From positions 56,961-120,960 of the forward strand of contig CAVWAK010000022.1 in NCBI GenBank assembly GCA_963752745.1: a stretch of 64,000 bases of DNA, written 5' to 3'. Below are positions 39,647 through 48,673 of the stretch, piece after piece. A program made the translations under genes and the position numbers. The DNA comes from Thiogranum sp963752745. Its GTDB lineage: Bacteria; Pseudomonadota; Gammaproteobacteria; DSM-19610. The notes under the pieces are model-generated. The model made no database searches, had not been told where the DNA came from, and saw only the letters and a program-made list of their open reading frames with translations. Each line of letters opens with the position of its first letter. The first letter of the stretch is position 1.

Positions 39647-40420
39647 ATGAATAACGTTTTTGTTTTCGACATCGAAACCATTCCGGATGTTGACAGTGGC
39701 CGGCGTCTTTACGACTTGCCGGACCTTTCGGACGAGGATGCCGGCAAGGCTATGCTGCATTTGCGCCAGCAGAAAACCGGTAATGAGTTTTTGCCTCTGC
39801 ACCTGCACCGCATCTGCGCTATTTCGGTGGTTATGCGCCACGCTGACAAGGTCAAGGTCTGGTCACTGGGCGAACCGGATGCGCCGGAATCTGAGCTGGT
39901 ACAGCGTTTTTTTGATGGCATCGACAAGTTCATGCCGACGCTGGTGTCTTGGAATGGTGGCGGTTTTGATTTGCCGGTGTTGCATTATCGGGCGTTGCTG
40001 CACGGTATTCAGGCACCACGTTACTGGGATAGCGGTAGTGATGATCGTGAGTTCAAGTGGAATAATTATCTCAGCCGTTACCACGAACGTCATACTGACC
40101 TGATGGATGTGCTGGCCGGTTATCAGATGCGGGCCAGCGCGAAGCTGGATGAAATTGCTACCATGCTGGGGTTCCCTGGCAAGATGGGTATGAGTGGCGC
40201 GAAGGTCTGGGATGCATTCCAGGCTGGTGAGATAGAGGGTATCCGGAACTACTGTGAAACGGATGTGTTGAATACCTATCTTGTTTATTTGCGCTTTGAA
40301 TTGATGCGTGGGCATCTTACGGAGACGGCTTATCAGCGGGAACTTGATTTGTTGCGTGACACATTGAGTGTTGATGAGCGGGCACATATTTGTGAATTCC
40401 TTGGGCATTGGGAGCATTAA
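39647..40420 (+). CDS. 3'-5' exonuclease, PolB-exo-like
   Basis: 257-residue DEDD-type exonuclease of the family related to the proofreading domain of DNA polymerase B (Pfam DNA_pol_B_exo2). ExoI is VFDIETIPD, ExoII lies in LVSWNGGGFDLPVL and ExoIII in RNYCETDVLNTYLVYL. It starts 11 bases after cysM, so is likely co-transcribed. Role presumably in DNA repair; not characterised. Confidence 0.88.
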   Translation: MNNVFVFDIETIPDVDSGRRLYDLPDLSDEDAGKAMLHLRQQKTGNEFLPLHLHRICAISVVMRHADKVKVWSLGEPDAPESELVQRFFDGIDKFMPTLVSWNGGGFDLPVLHYRALLHGIQAPRYWDSGSDDREFKWNNYLSRYHERHTDLMDVLAGYQMRASAKLDEIATMLGFPGKMGMSGAKVWDAFQAGEIEGIRNYCETDVLNTYLVYLRFELMRGHLTETAYQRELDLLRDTLSVDERAHICEFLGHWEH

Positions 40421-40450
40421 TTTAAGCTGGCCGTAGCGTTTAGCGTGGTG

Positions 40451-40531
40451 GAGGTGAAGGCGGTGGTAAAGCATTTGGGGCTTCGGGCGCGAGCGCAGGC
40501 GCCACAAATGCTTTACCACCGCCGTCACTTT
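40451..40531. repeat. Long imperfect palindrome upstream of rlmD
   Basis: Perfect 19-base arms, GGCGGTGGTAAAGCATTTG at 40459-40477 and its reverse complement at 40505-40523, surround a GC-rich 27-base centre. Allowing one mismatch and two G-U pairs, pairing continues outward to 40451 and 40531. The element fills most of the gap between the exonuclease gene and rlmD. No second copy was noticed in this window. It has no T tract, so it does not look like a simple terminator. Confidence 0.8.
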
Positions 40532-40582
40532 AGGGGTCTGGCTGTGTGAGCTTTCCGGTGGCATGAATGATAGTGAAAAATT

Positions 40583-41917
40583 ATGAGTAAACGTCGTAGA
40601 AAACCTAAACTTCCCAATTACCCGGTTCGCGCCAACATTGAATCCATGAGTCACGACGGACGTGGTGTCACTCATATCGATGGCAAGGCGGTGTTTGTCG
40701 ATGGTGCTCTGCCGGGTGAGGAAATCAGCTTTTTCTATACTGGGCGCTCGCGCAAGTATGACGAGGGTAAAGTATGCGAGATATTCCAGCTATCCCCTGA
40801 AAGGGTTGAGCCGCATTGTGCGCACTTCGAGATCTGCGGGGGATGCAGTCTGCAGCACCAGGCAGCTGATCGACAGATTCATAGCAAGCAACAGACGCTG
40901 CTGGATAACCTTGAGCGTATCGGCAGGGTGAGTCCCGGATGTGTGCTGGATCCGTTAACCGGTCCGGTATGGGGTTATCGCAACAAGGCGCGCCTGGGCG
41001 TCAAGTTTGTCAAAAAGAAGGGTCGGGTGCTGGTGGGATTTCGTGAGAAGCGTGCGCCTTACCTGGCGGATATCAGGCGTTGTGAGGTGTTGCATCCCTC
41101 CGTCGGCGAGCGTATCGAAGAACTTGCTGAAATAATTCAGGGCATGGAGGCACGTGAGCGTATCGCCCAGATTGAGGTGGCAGTTGGCGATGATGTGACG
41201 GCGCTGGTTTTCCGCAACCTTGATTTGTTGTCAGATGCGGATAGTGCAATGTTACGCGCCTATGCGCAGGCCAGTGGTCTGCATATCTATTTGCAGCCAA
41301 AGGGACCGGACAGTATTCAGCTGTTATGGCCGGAAAGTTCACAGCTTCATTACTGCTTGCCGGAGTACGGCATCGATATGCAGTTTTTGCCGCTGGATTT
41401 CACCCAGGTGAACCCGGCGATCAATCAGTCAATGATTCAGCAGGCATTGTCATTGCTCGAGTCGGGCACCGAACATCGAGTGCTGGATCTGTTCTGTGGC
41501 CTGGGTAATTTTACTTTACCGATCGCAAAGCAGGTGGGCCATATTACAGGTGTAGAGGGGGAAGCAGGCCTGGTTCAGCGGGCACGGGATAATGCTACCC
41601 GTAACGGGATCAGCAATGCGGAGTTCCATGCGGTTGATCTCAGTGAGGATCCCACCGGGCAGGACTGGATGAAGCAAAGCTATGACCGGATTCTGCTGGA
41701 TCCACCGCGCAGTGGTGCTGAGGAGATGGTCAAGTATATCGGTCAGCTGGGAGCCGAACGGATTGTCTACGTGTCCTGTCATCCCGGTTCACTGGCGCGT
41801 GATGCAGGTGTCCTGGTGAATACGCTGGGTTATACGCTGCACGCGGCAGGGGTGATGGATATGTTTCCGCACACCACTCACGTCGAGTCCATGGCTGTTT
41901 TTGTGCGTAGTACGTAA
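40583..41917 (+). CDS. rlmD: 23S rRNA (uracil-1939-C5) methyltransferase RlmD
   Basis: 444-residue methyltransferase with an N-terminal TRAM domain (about residues 15-70), a [4Fe-4S] cluster motif (CAHFEICGGCSLQH plus a later cysteine), and a SAM-binding domain (LDLFCGLGNFTLPIA). The catalytic cysteine is in YVSCHPGSLARD. It modifies U1939 (E. coli numbering) of 23S rRNA. In many gammaproteobacteria cysM-rlmD is followed by relA; here the next gene is on the other strand. Confidence 0.95.
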   Translation: MSKRRRKPKLPNYPVRANIESMSHDGRGVTHIDGKAVFVDGALPGEEISFFYTGRSRKYDEGKVCEIFQLSPERVEPHCAHFEICGGCSLQHQAADRQIHSKQQTLLDNLERIGRVSPGCVLDPLTGPVWGYRNKARLGVKFVKKKGRVLVGFREKRAPYLADIRRCEVLHPSVGERIEELAEIIQGMEARERIAQIEVAVGDDVTALVFRNLDLLSDADSAMLRAYAQASGLHIYLQPKGPDSIQLLWPESSQLHYCLPEYGIDMQFLPLDFTQVNPAINQSMIQQALSLLESGTEHRVLDLFCGLGNFTLPIAKQVGHITGVEGEAGLVQRARDNATRNGISNAEFHAVDLSEDPTGQDWMKQSYDRILLDPPRSGAEEMVKYIGQLGAERIVYVSCHPGSLARDAGVLVNTLGYTLHAAGVMDMFPHTTHVESMAVFVRST

Positions 41918-42045
41918 GTCGCGTATTTGTGCGGCCTTGCGTTAACAGCAAGCAGTTGGCTGGCGTTGCGCGCTGTTTTCTTCAAGACCGGTTCTGGCCG
42001 TTACCATGAAGTTTTCCATGGTCGCTATAACGCTGCTGATTTCCC

Positions 42046-42666
42046 TTAGACAGCTGCGGTGGCAGATCTTGCCGCCGCCAGTAAGGCGGCATCAGAGACT
42101 GCACCTGTGAGTATTTCTTTACCGATGAAAAAAGTTGGCGTGCCGGTCGCACCATTTTGTATCGCAGCAGACAGGTTTTTTTGCAAGGTTTCGGCGTAGC
42201 CGGGATCTGTCCATGCCTGTTCGACAGTGTCAGCCGGTACGCCGCATTCATCCGCGATTGATTTTAGTAACGTAGCATCGCCGATGTTTTTGTTTTCCAC
42301 CAGGAAGCTCTCGAACAGGCGGTGGTGCAGGGGATAGAATACATCGGCGCCGTGTTGCTTGCTGGCTTCGGCGAGCAGTAGTGCCTGGCGCGAGTTGGTG
42401 GTGAAGGTATGTGGAGCCAGTGTGACGCCCTCGGCCTGTGCCATGTCACCCAGTTCGCCGAGCATGCCGTCCAGTTTTGTCTGTGGGTAACCCAGGTCTT
42501 CAACCGGTTTTCCTTCAACAGGGCTTTCGGGATGGATTTCGACAAGCACCCAGTTGACCGCGAGTTCAAAATGTTCTCGCAGTTTTTCCAGACGCAGATA
42601 GCCGATATAGCAGAACGGGCATATATAGTCGCTGAGGACGGCTAATCTGAGTGCGGGTTTGTCCAT
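42046..42666 (-). CDS. DsbA-family (FrnE-like) oxidoreductase
   Basis: 206-residue thioredoxin-fold protein with a helical insertion. The active site CPFC is in LSDYICPFCYIGYLRLEK and the cis-proline in GATGTPTFFIGKEILTGA. Lacking a signal peptide, it should be cytosolic, as in the FrnE/2-hydroxychromene-2-carboxylate isomerase-like group. The ATG at 42666 is chosen over one at 42696 because the extra residues (MIHLTHGALR) are not conserved. Confidence 0.87.
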   Translation of the reverse strand: MDKPALRLAVLSDYICPFCYIGYLRLEKLREHFELAVNWVLVEIHPESPVEGKPVEDLGYPQTKLDGMLGELGDMAQAEGVTLAPHTFTTNSRQALLLAEASKQHGADVFYPLHHRLFESFLVENKNIGDATLLKSIADECGVPADTVEQAWTDPGYAETLQKNLSAAIQNGATGTPTFFIGKEILTGAVSDAALLAAARSATAAV

Positions 42667-42809
42667 CCGTAATGCTCCATGGGTCAAGTGGATCACTGCC
42701 GGTTATTATAGTACTGAAAGGTGCAGTATGCCGATGCAGATGTGAATTGTGATTTCGAGGCGGTAGAATGGTTGCTGGCCTTTATTAGCCGCTGGCTGGA
42801 AGCATTTAA

Positions 42810-44570
42810 ATGTACGATTGGGGAACGGTGATTGGTATTGTGAAGGAGCATCGGCGTGAGCTGATTGCTGCAAATATCATTGCTGTGTTTGCCGTATTGG
42901 CCAGTGTGCCATTGCCTCTTATGATGCCCCTGCTGGTGGACGAGGTGTTACTTGAGCAGCCAGGTTCTCTGGTCTACGCCATGGATCACCTGTTTCCGGC
43001 AGCCTGGCATGGCCCCGTCCTGTATGTCGGTGCCATTCTCCTGTTGACAGTGGTGCTGCGCTTTATCTCGGTCATGCTCAGTGTCTGGCAGACGCGTCAG
43101 TTCAGCCTGATTTCCAAAGACGTAGTGTTCCGGATTCGCCGGGACTTGCTGTTACGCCTGCAGCATATTTCCATGAGCGAGTACGAGGCAATAGGGAGCG
43201 GTGAGGTCACTTCCCATTTTGTTACCGACTTGAATGCAGTCGATGATTTTATCGGGATGACCATCGCCAAATTCATTATTGCCGTACTGTCGCTGGTCGG
43301 TGCGGCAGCAGTCCTTTTATGGATGCACTGGCAGCTGGCGCTGTTGATCCTGTTTCTGAATCCATTGGTGGTTTATTTCACAGTGGTGCTGGGCAAGCGA
43401 GTTAAACACCTGAAGAAGCGTGAGAACCAGGCGTTTGAAATGTTTCAGGGTGCATTGACGGAAACACTGGATGGTATCCAGCAAATCCGCGCCGCCAATC
43501 GTGAACAGCACTATCTGCAACGCGTAGTGGACACTGCGCGGCAAATCAAAAAGGATTCGGCGGCCTTTTCCTGGAAGAGCGATGCCGCCAGCCGCTTGTC
43601 ATTCTTCGTGTTTCTGATGGGGTTTGATCTGTTCCGGGCTGTCAGCATGCTGATGGTGGTTTTTTCCGATCTGAGCATAGGTCAGATGATGGCTGTATTC
43701 GCCTACCTTTGGTTCATGATGGGACCTGTTCAGGAGGCACTGAATATCCAGTACGCCTACTACGGCGCGCGAGCTGCACTGGAGCGTATAAACCGGTTGC
43801 TGTCCCTGAATCAGGAGCCGCAATACCCGCACCAGGAAAATCCGTTCCGTGACCAACGTGGCGTGGCCGTGCAACTGGATAATCTACGCTTCAGCTACGG
43901 GAACGGTGAGCCGGTACTCAATGGAGTAAGCCTGAAAATCAAGGCCGGAGAGCGCGTGGCGCTGGTTGGTGCCAGTGGCGGTGGCAAGTCGACCCTTGTG
44001 CAGGTACTGCTTGGTTTATATCCCCCGGATGAAGGCGAAATCCGCTTCAATGGTGTGCGTGTTGAGAATATTGGCCTGGATGTGGTGCGTGACCACGTGG
44101 CCACGGTGTTGCAGCATCCCGTGTTGTTCAACGACACAGTACGTAACAACCTGACGCTGGGTCGAGAGTATCCCGAGTCGGCCCTGTGGCAAGCGCTTGA
44201 GCGCGCTCAGTTGACCGATATAGTGCAGGATATGCCACAAAGGCTGGAATCTGTACTCGGGCGGCAGGGTGTCCGCCTCTCTGGTGGACAACGCCAGCGC
44301 CTGGCCATAGCACGCCTGTTGCTGGGTGATCCGCAGGTGGTGATATTCGACGAGGCCACGTCGGCACTGGATACCGAAACCGAAGCGCGTTTGCATGCGG
44401 CCTTGACGGGATTTCTCGAAGACCGCACCGTAGTGATTGTGGCACACCGGCTTAGTGCTGTGAAACAGGCCAACCGGGTTTATGTATTTGAAGACGGGCG
44501 AATTGCCGAGGAAGGTACTCATCACGAATTGATACAGGGCGACGGACTTTACAGTCGCCTGTACGGGTAG
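42810..44570 (+). CDS. ABC exporter, fused membrane and ATPase domains
   Basis: 586-residue half-transporter: six membrane helices in residues 1-310 and a nucleotide-binding domain after about 350. Walker A is GASGGGKSTL, signature LSGGQRQRLAIARLL, Walker B VVIFDEATSALD and the switch histidine in VIVAHRLSAV. It resembles MsbA-like and bacteriocin-type exporters without a peptidase domain. Substrate cannot be told. No fused partner or accessory gene is adjacent. Confidence 0.9.
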   Translation: MYDWGTVIGIVKEHRRELIAANIIAVFAVLASVPLPLMMPLLVDEVLLEQPGSLVYAMDHLFPAAWHGPVLYVGAILLLTVVLRFISVMLSVWQTRQFSLISKDVVFRIRRDLLLRLQHISMSEYEAIGSGEVTSHFVTDLNAVDDFIGMTIAKFIIAVLSLVGAAAVLLWMHWQLALLILFLNPLVVYFTVVLGKRVKHLKKRENQAFEMFQGALTETLDGIQQIRAANREQHYLQRVVDTARQIKKDSAAFSWKSDAASRLSFFVFLMGFDLFRAVSMLMVVFSDLSIGQMMAVFAYLWFMMGPVQEALNIQYAYYGARAALERINRLLSLNQEPQYPHQENPFRDQRGVAVQLDNLRFSYGNGEPVLNGVSLKIKAGERVALVGASGGGKSTLVQVLLGLYPPDEGEIRFNGVRVENIGLDVVRDHVATVLQHPVLFNDTVRNNLTLGREYPESALWQALERAQLTDIVQDMPQRLESVLGRQGVRLSGGQRQRLAIARLLLGDPQVVIFDEATSALDTETEARLHAALTGFLEDRTVVIVAHRLSAVKQANRVYVFEDGRIAEEGTHHELIQGDGLYSRLYG

Positions 44571-44597
44571 GCTCTATCAGCTTGTTATTTTTACTCT

Positions 44598-44996
44598 TCA
44601 GAGAACAGTGATAGTGGTTTCAGCACCGGATACTGCGCGGATATTTTTTGATACCGGGCACAGTTTCATGCGTGAAACAATGTAGTCAATGTCTTCCTGA
44701 TTGGCCGTTCCACTTGCTGCAGTGACAGAGAACGTAACCTTCAAGGTATCCAGGTTCCAGTTTTCATCAGCGCCGACGGAGATGTTGCCTTCGCTGGACG
44801 CCAGCTGCAGACCGCGTTCTGCACTATTGACTCGCATATACATGTGCTGACACGTGAATATGGCGTACACGAATATTTCGAATCCTGGTGAAGTGACCTG
44901 CAGGGCGAAGTTTTCCCACCGCCCGTTTACGGAATGTTCAACACCCAGACTGGCGACATCATTGCCGCTGCCTGTATAGCTGCATTTCATACGCAT
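44598..44996 (-). CDS. OsmC family protein
   Basis: 132-residue OsmC/Ohr-like protein from the ATG at 44996. The two redox cysteines are present (AIFTCQHMYMRVN and SRMKLCPVSKNIR), so thiol-peroxidase activity is plausible. The frame runs upstream to 45095; a GTG at 45017 and ATG at 44990 are other starts. Residues 1-30 of the long frame overlap the likely promoter and an FNR-type box, which favours the shorter form. It lies just downstream of fnr on the same strand. Confidence 0.8.
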   Translation of the reverse strand: MRMKCSYTGSGNDVASLGVEHSVNGRWENFALQVTSPGFEIFVYAIFTCQHMYMRVNSAERGLQLASSEGNISVGADENWNLDTLKVTFSVTAASGTANQEDIDYIVSRMKLCPVSKNIRAVSGAETTITVL

Positions 44997-45081
44997 TTCA
45001 AAGTTTCGCGCACTCACCCTGGGTACCTGTCGAGGTTGATTATTCCTGAGTGAAGCGTACTTAAAGTCGGGGCAGACAGTA

Positions 45082-45095
45082 TTGAGCTGGGTCAA
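45082..45095. promoter_or_regulatory. FNR-type box upstream of the OsmC gene
   Basis: TTGAGCTGGGTCAA has the FNR/CRP-family geometry (TTGAn, four bases, nTCAA) with both TTGA/TCAA cores perfect. It is about 86 bases before the OsmC start and downstream of fnr itself. Confidence 0.45.
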
Positions 45096-45114
45096 TATCG
45101 TCCGCCATTTGATT

Positions 45115-45909
45115 TTATGCGCGGACTCCCGCCAGACGTTCCAGCTTGATAAAGTCCAGAATGCTGATCTGACGTTTATTTACCTGTAGCAGGCCGTCTT
45201 GTTGAAAACGCGTGAACAGGCGGCTGACGGTTTCTACCGCAAGGCCCAGGTGGTTGCCGATTTCGCTACGCTTCATGCTCAGCCTGAAATCGCTTGCGGA
45301 AAACCCCCGCACACGAAAACGCTGCGACAGATCCAGCAGAAAAATAGCCAGTTTGACTTCAGCATCCTTGCGGGCGATGAGTTCGATGGTTCGGTGGTCG
45401 CGTGCAACAGTAGATGACAGTAGTTTGTAAAGGAAATGGTGGCTATCAGGAATCTGCTGCAGGCTGGAGAAAGGGATAACGCAAAGAGATGTGTATTCAA
45501 GAGCAAGCGCCGAGGAATCATAGCTATCGACGCCCAGCGCATCCAGGCCCAGCACTTCTCCGGGCATGTAGAAAACAAGCACTTGCTCTTTGCCTGAAGC
45601 TGACACGTAGTACAATTTAACCGACCCGGCTCTGACAATGTAGAGTGCGTCCGATCTGTCACCCTGCCGGAACACGTGTTTGTGTGGTGCAAGCGACTGG
45701 CTTTGGATTATTGAGTTGTATGGAACAGAATGGCTGGAAGCAGCCAGGTCCGCTCCCAGGCAGCGATCGCGACAGGCGCAGCTTTTGCAGGGTATATCGG
45801 TTTCCGGGAAGTCGACGACATGCCGGTTCGGGTTACCGGAAAAATTAACCCCTGCTGTTGGCAGAGGTTCGTTGGCAGATTTATCCAGCATAAGAGCAGA
45901 AGCCTTCAT
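45115..45909 (-). CDS. fnr: Oxygen-responsive regulator FNR (ANR-type)
   Basis: 264-residue Crp/Fnr regulator. The [4Fe-4S] ligands follow FNR spacing: C41, C44 and C50 (CKSCACRDRC, with an additional cysteine at 46) and C143 (YTSLCVIPF). The cyclic-nucleotide-like beta roll, dimer helix and helix-turn-helix follow; the recognition helix VETVSRLFTRF carries the E..SR contacts for TTGAT half-sites. It should dimerise and bind DNA when oxygen is absent. The ATG at 45909 has a GGAGG site at ideal spacing, so it is preferred to the ATG at 45933. FNR-type boxes occur nearby upstream of several genes. Confidence 0.93.
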   Translation of the reverse strand: MKASALMLDKSANEPLPTAGVNFSGNPNRHVVDFPETDIPCKSCACRDRCLGADLAASSHSVPYNSIIQSQSLAPHKHVFRQGDRSDALYIVRAGSVKLYYVSASGKEQVLVFYMPGEVLGLDALGVDSYDSSALALEYTSLCVIPFSSLQQIPDSHHFLYKLLSSTVARDHRTIELIARKDAEVKLAIFLLDLSQRFRVRGFSASDFRLSMKRSEIGNHLGLAVETVSRLFTRFQQDGLLQVNKRQISILDFIKLERLAGVRA

Positions 45910-46014
45910 GTCTTGTTTCCTCCAGCTTTCCATGGAGTCTCAGGGGTGCCGGCATTGCATCGTGTGGCAGCTGTTTTCGGCCAAGCATGCGGTAGCCTGA
46001 CGTATCGTCCCATC

Positions 46015-46042
46015 GGGGAATCCCCTATACCCGCTTGGGGGA
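46015..46042. promoter_or_regulatory. Overlapping palindromes upstream of the two-component genes
   Basis: GGGGAATCCCC (46015-46025) abuts TCCCC...GGGGA arms (46021-46025 and 46038-46042) around TATACCCGCTT. This lies between divergent fnr and the histidine kinase gene. It may be an operator for the NarL-type regulator encoded downstream; the binding protein is not known. Confidence 0.3.
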
Positions 46043-46141
46043 AATCCTGTTCTTCTGGCCATGCAGGCCAGTAGATTTTGATTTACACTTTGATTATTCA
46101 GCATTTGTTAAATTAAAACCGGCCTGGGAGCAGAGTAGTCC

Positions 46142-47227
46142 ATGAAAGCAGACCTGGAGGGCGGCGCCCGGCAGCGCATATATCTGGTCGATAGCGATAA
46201 GTCCTATTGCGACGAGGTTGTGCAGGTTTTCGCGTCCCATAACCAACAGCACCGGTCAACATCGCAAGTGGAGCTTGAGCTGGAAGCTGTTGGTGGACTG
46301 GAAGCCGCTATGCAGAGAATCGAATTGGCTGCGCCACGTCTGGTTATCGCGAATTATGTGCTTGCAGATGGCAGCGGGATGGAGCTGTTATCGGCCCACG
46401 GGCGTGCAGAGTTCCCAGTGGTAATTACCTCCGATACGAGAGGTGAAGTATTGGCGGTAGAGGCGATAAAAGCGGGTGCAATCAATTATGTCGTCAAGAC
46501 AGAATTGGCAGTGGACAGGTTGCCGGATTTTGTTAACGAAGTGCTCTTTGAGTGGGCGCTTATGGTGGAGCATGAGCGCCTGCAATTTGAAGTCATCAGC
46601 CTGCCGCAACGCGAGCAGCAGCATTTCGGGCGCGAACTGCACGATGGTTTGGGTCAGCAGCTCACAGGTCTCGGTCTGCTTGCCCGGAGTTTGATGCAGC
46701 GGGTAACCAGTGTTGAGCAGCGCGAGCTCGACATGTTAGAGCAGCTGGCAACAGGTATTGAACAGGCGCTGGCGGAGGTACGGACGCTTTCGCGTGGACT
46801 GATACCGGTACAAACAGATGCTCGCGGTCTGGTTAGCGCTCTGGAGGAATTGGCTGCCCGTGTTGCCCGGCAGAGCGGTATCAAGATCGAACTGGCACAC
46901 GAAGATCCAATTCTGATTTCTGATAATGAGACTGCTACACACGTCTACCGCATCGTGCAGGAAGCGATAAATAACGCCGTGAAACATGCCCGGGCAGATC
47001 GCATTACCCTTATTCTTGAGGCCAACGACAAGGAAGCAGTCATTGAGGTCAGGGATAATGGTCAGGGCCTTCCGTGCGACGTTGGCAAAGGTGATGGTAT
47101 GGGTTTGCGTACCATGTTCCACCGCTGCAATTTGTTTGGCGGTAGCCTGGATGTCAGTACTCACGAAGAGGGTGGTACCCGCGTGCGCTGTTGTTTTCCC
47201 CTGCATCCGGAACAGCAGGGCATCTGA
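46142..47227 (+). CDS. Histidine kinase with degenerate receiver domain
   Basis: 361-residue soluble kinase. Residues about 12-125 have a receiver-like fold (IYLVDSDKSYCDEVV, then RLVIANYVLADGSGMELL), but the usual phospho-acceptor aspartate is replaced by N71. A HisKA_3 dimerisation helix follows with H167 (FGRELHDGLGQQL), then an HATPase domain with N box (EAINNAVKHARAD), DNGQGLP and GMGLRTM. No membrane helix is seen. One base separates it from the cognate response regulator. The ligand of the pseudo-receiver is unknown. Confidence 0.9.
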   Translation: MKADLEGGARQRIYLVDSDKSYCDEVVQVFASHNQQHRSTSQVELELEAVGGLEAAMQRIELAAPRLVIANYVLADGSGMELLSAHGRAEFPVVITSDTRGEVLAVEAIKAGAINYVVKTELAVDRLPDFVNEVLFEWALMVEHERLQFEVISLPQREQQHFGRELHDGLGQQLTGLGLLARSLMQRVTSVEQRELDMLEQLATGIEQALAEVRTLSRGLIPVQTDARGLVSALEELAARVARQSGIKIELAHEDPILISDNETATHVYRIVQEAINNAVKHARADRITLILEANDKEAVIEVRDNGQGLPCDVGKGDGMGLRTMFHRCNLFGGSLDVSTHEEGGTRVRCCFPLHPEQQGI

Positions 47228-47872
47228 ATGAGTCGTGTGCTAATTGTCGATGACCATCCGCTGGTAAGAAGTGGTTTTGTGCAACTGATTTCGGATGAGC
47301 CTGATCTTGAGGTTTGTGGTGAAGCCGCCAACGAGAACGAAGCGATGCAGCTGGTGACGACAGCACAGCCGGACCTTGTGATTGTTGATCTCTTCCTGGC
47401 GGGTGGTAGTGGTATCAACCTGATCGAGCGTATCAAGGCGCATTGCAGTAACGTGTATATGCTGGTGGTCTCCATGCACGACGAATCGCTGTTTGCAGAC
47501 CGGGTGCTTGCGGCAGGAGCGCTGGGCTATCTCAACAAGCAGGAAGCACCCAGTAATATAATCAAGGCGATACGAAGAGTACTGCAGGGAAAGGTATACC
47601 TGAGCGACGAGATGACAGGGCGTGTACTGGACGGTCTTGCCGGGGGCGTCAACAAATCCGGTCAGTCTCCAATGCAGCGGCTATCGAACCGGGAGCTGGA
47701 AGTGTTTGAGCTCATCGGTCGCGGGATGACAACCGGAAAGATTGGTGACCACCTGAAGCTCAGTACCAAGACCATTGAAACCCATCGGGAAAATATCAAG
47801 AAAAAACTGGCGCTTGCTTCGGGCCAGGAGCTGACCAGGCGGGCGATGCACTGGTTGATGGAGCGCGATTAG
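47228..47872 (+). CDS. NarL/FixJ-family response regulator
   Basis: 214-residue DNA-binding regulator. The receiver has the acidic pocket D8-D9, phospho-acceptor D54 (VIVDLFLAGGSG) and the conserved lysine (YLNKQEAP). The C-terminal LuxR-type helix-turn-helix is LSNRELEVFELIGRGMTTGKIGDHL. It pairs with the upstream HisKA_3 kinase. Targets unknown; the BON-glgP genes are the nearest downstream candidates. Confidence 0.93.
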   Translation: MSRVLIVDDHPLVRSGFVQLISDEPDLEVCGEAANENEAMQLVTTAQPDLVIVDLFLAGGSGINLIERIKAHCSNVYMLVVSMHDESLFADRVLAAGALGYLNKQEAPSNIIKAIRRVLQGKVYLSDEMTGRVLDGLAGGVNKSGQSPMQRLSNRELEVFELIGRGMTTGKIGDHLKLSTKTIETHRENIKKKLALASGQELTRRAMHWLMERD

Positions 47873-47902
47873 TCTCAGTTCTACTGACTATCGTTTCGGG
47901 AT

Positions 47903-47916
47903 TTGACTGGCGTCAA
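47903..47916. promoter_or_regulatory. FNR-type palindrome upstream of BON-glgP
   Basis: TTGACTGGCGTCAA is a perfect 5-4-5 palindrome of the FNR/DNR class, 23 bases before the BON gene ATG. If it overlaps the -10 to +1 region it could repress; if the start is further down it could activate. An in-frame TTG inside it is not used as start. Confidence 0.55.
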
Positions 47917-47938
47917 TACATTAGTTTCCGGGAGGAAT

Positions 47939-48643
47939 ATGCTGTGCCAGTGGTCAGGGTGCGGAAGAATATTTGGCATGGAAAGTAGCGACGCAGTTAT
48001 AAAAAGCGACATTGTCGAGGCGTTGTCCCGTGATAGCCGCTTTAGTCTCGCCCGCATCACCGTCAGAGCTGATCAGGGTCTCGTGGTGCTTAGTGGCGAT
48101 GCACCAAACTTGTATACGATTCAGGTGGCAATGGAAGTAACCGGCTGCGTCAGCGGCGTACATGGAGTGCGCAGCGAATTGAGTGTTATGAATCCAGTGA
48201 AGAAGCCTGATGATGAATTAATCCGCAAAAATGCGGATCAAATTTTGCGTTGGAGCGCGAGTATAGGTGACGGAAAGGTTGAAGTGCATGTCAAGTCGGG
48301 CCTGCTCACCCTGGACGGGGAGGTAGATGCTTACTGGAAGCGTTGCCGTGCAGAAGCGCTCATGCTGGATGTCAGGGGTGTCGTTGCTGTAGTTAATAAT
48401 ATAGGGGTGGTTCCTGATCTCGAGCCACAGGATCAAGTCATTGCAGAAGACGTCAAGTCGGCGATTGAACGTTGTAGCTGTGTTAGCCGTGACACTATTG
48501 TGGTTGATGTTCATCACGGACTGGTAACGCTCAGCGGCCAGGTGCCGACGCTATCGAGTAAACGCCAGACACCCTGTCTTGCAGAAGCCGTTCTTGGTGT
48601 TAAAGGGGTTATAGACAAGCTGGAAGTTTGTCAGCCAGCGTAA
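47939..48643 (+). CDS. Triple BON-domain protein
   Basis: 234-residue protein with three BON repeats: IKSDIVEALSRDSRFSLARITV...GLVVLSGDAP (about 20-85), KVEVHVKSGLLTLDGEVD (about 90-155) and RDTIVVDVHHGLVTLSGQVP (about 165-230). BON domains bind phospholipid or act in osmotic protection. No signal peptide is evident. The ATG at 47939 is close to a GGAGG; an ATG at 47978 is possible and would drop a CQWSGCGRIFG stretch. It probably shares a transcript with glgP, 30 bases downstream. Confidence 0.8.
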   Translation: MLCQWSGCGRIFGMESSDAVIKSDIVEALSRDSRFSLARITVRADQGLVVLSGDAPNLYTIQVAMEVTGCVSGVHGVRSELSVMNPVKKPDDELIRKNADQILRWSASIGDGKVEVHVKSGLLTLDGEVDAYWKRCRAEALMLDVRGVVAVVNNIGVVPDLEPQDQVIAEDVKSAIERCSCVSRDTIVVDVHHGLVTLSGQVPTLSSKRQTPCLAEAVLGVKGVIDKLEVCQPA

Positions 48644-48673
48644 TGTTTTCATCAGAGGTTGGAGCTCTCGTTA

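Noticed and set aside
39863..40675. 270-codon minus-strand frame across the exonuclease gene and the palindrome
   Set aside because: Antisense to the DEDD exonuclease and runs through the inverted repeat; no homology pattern.
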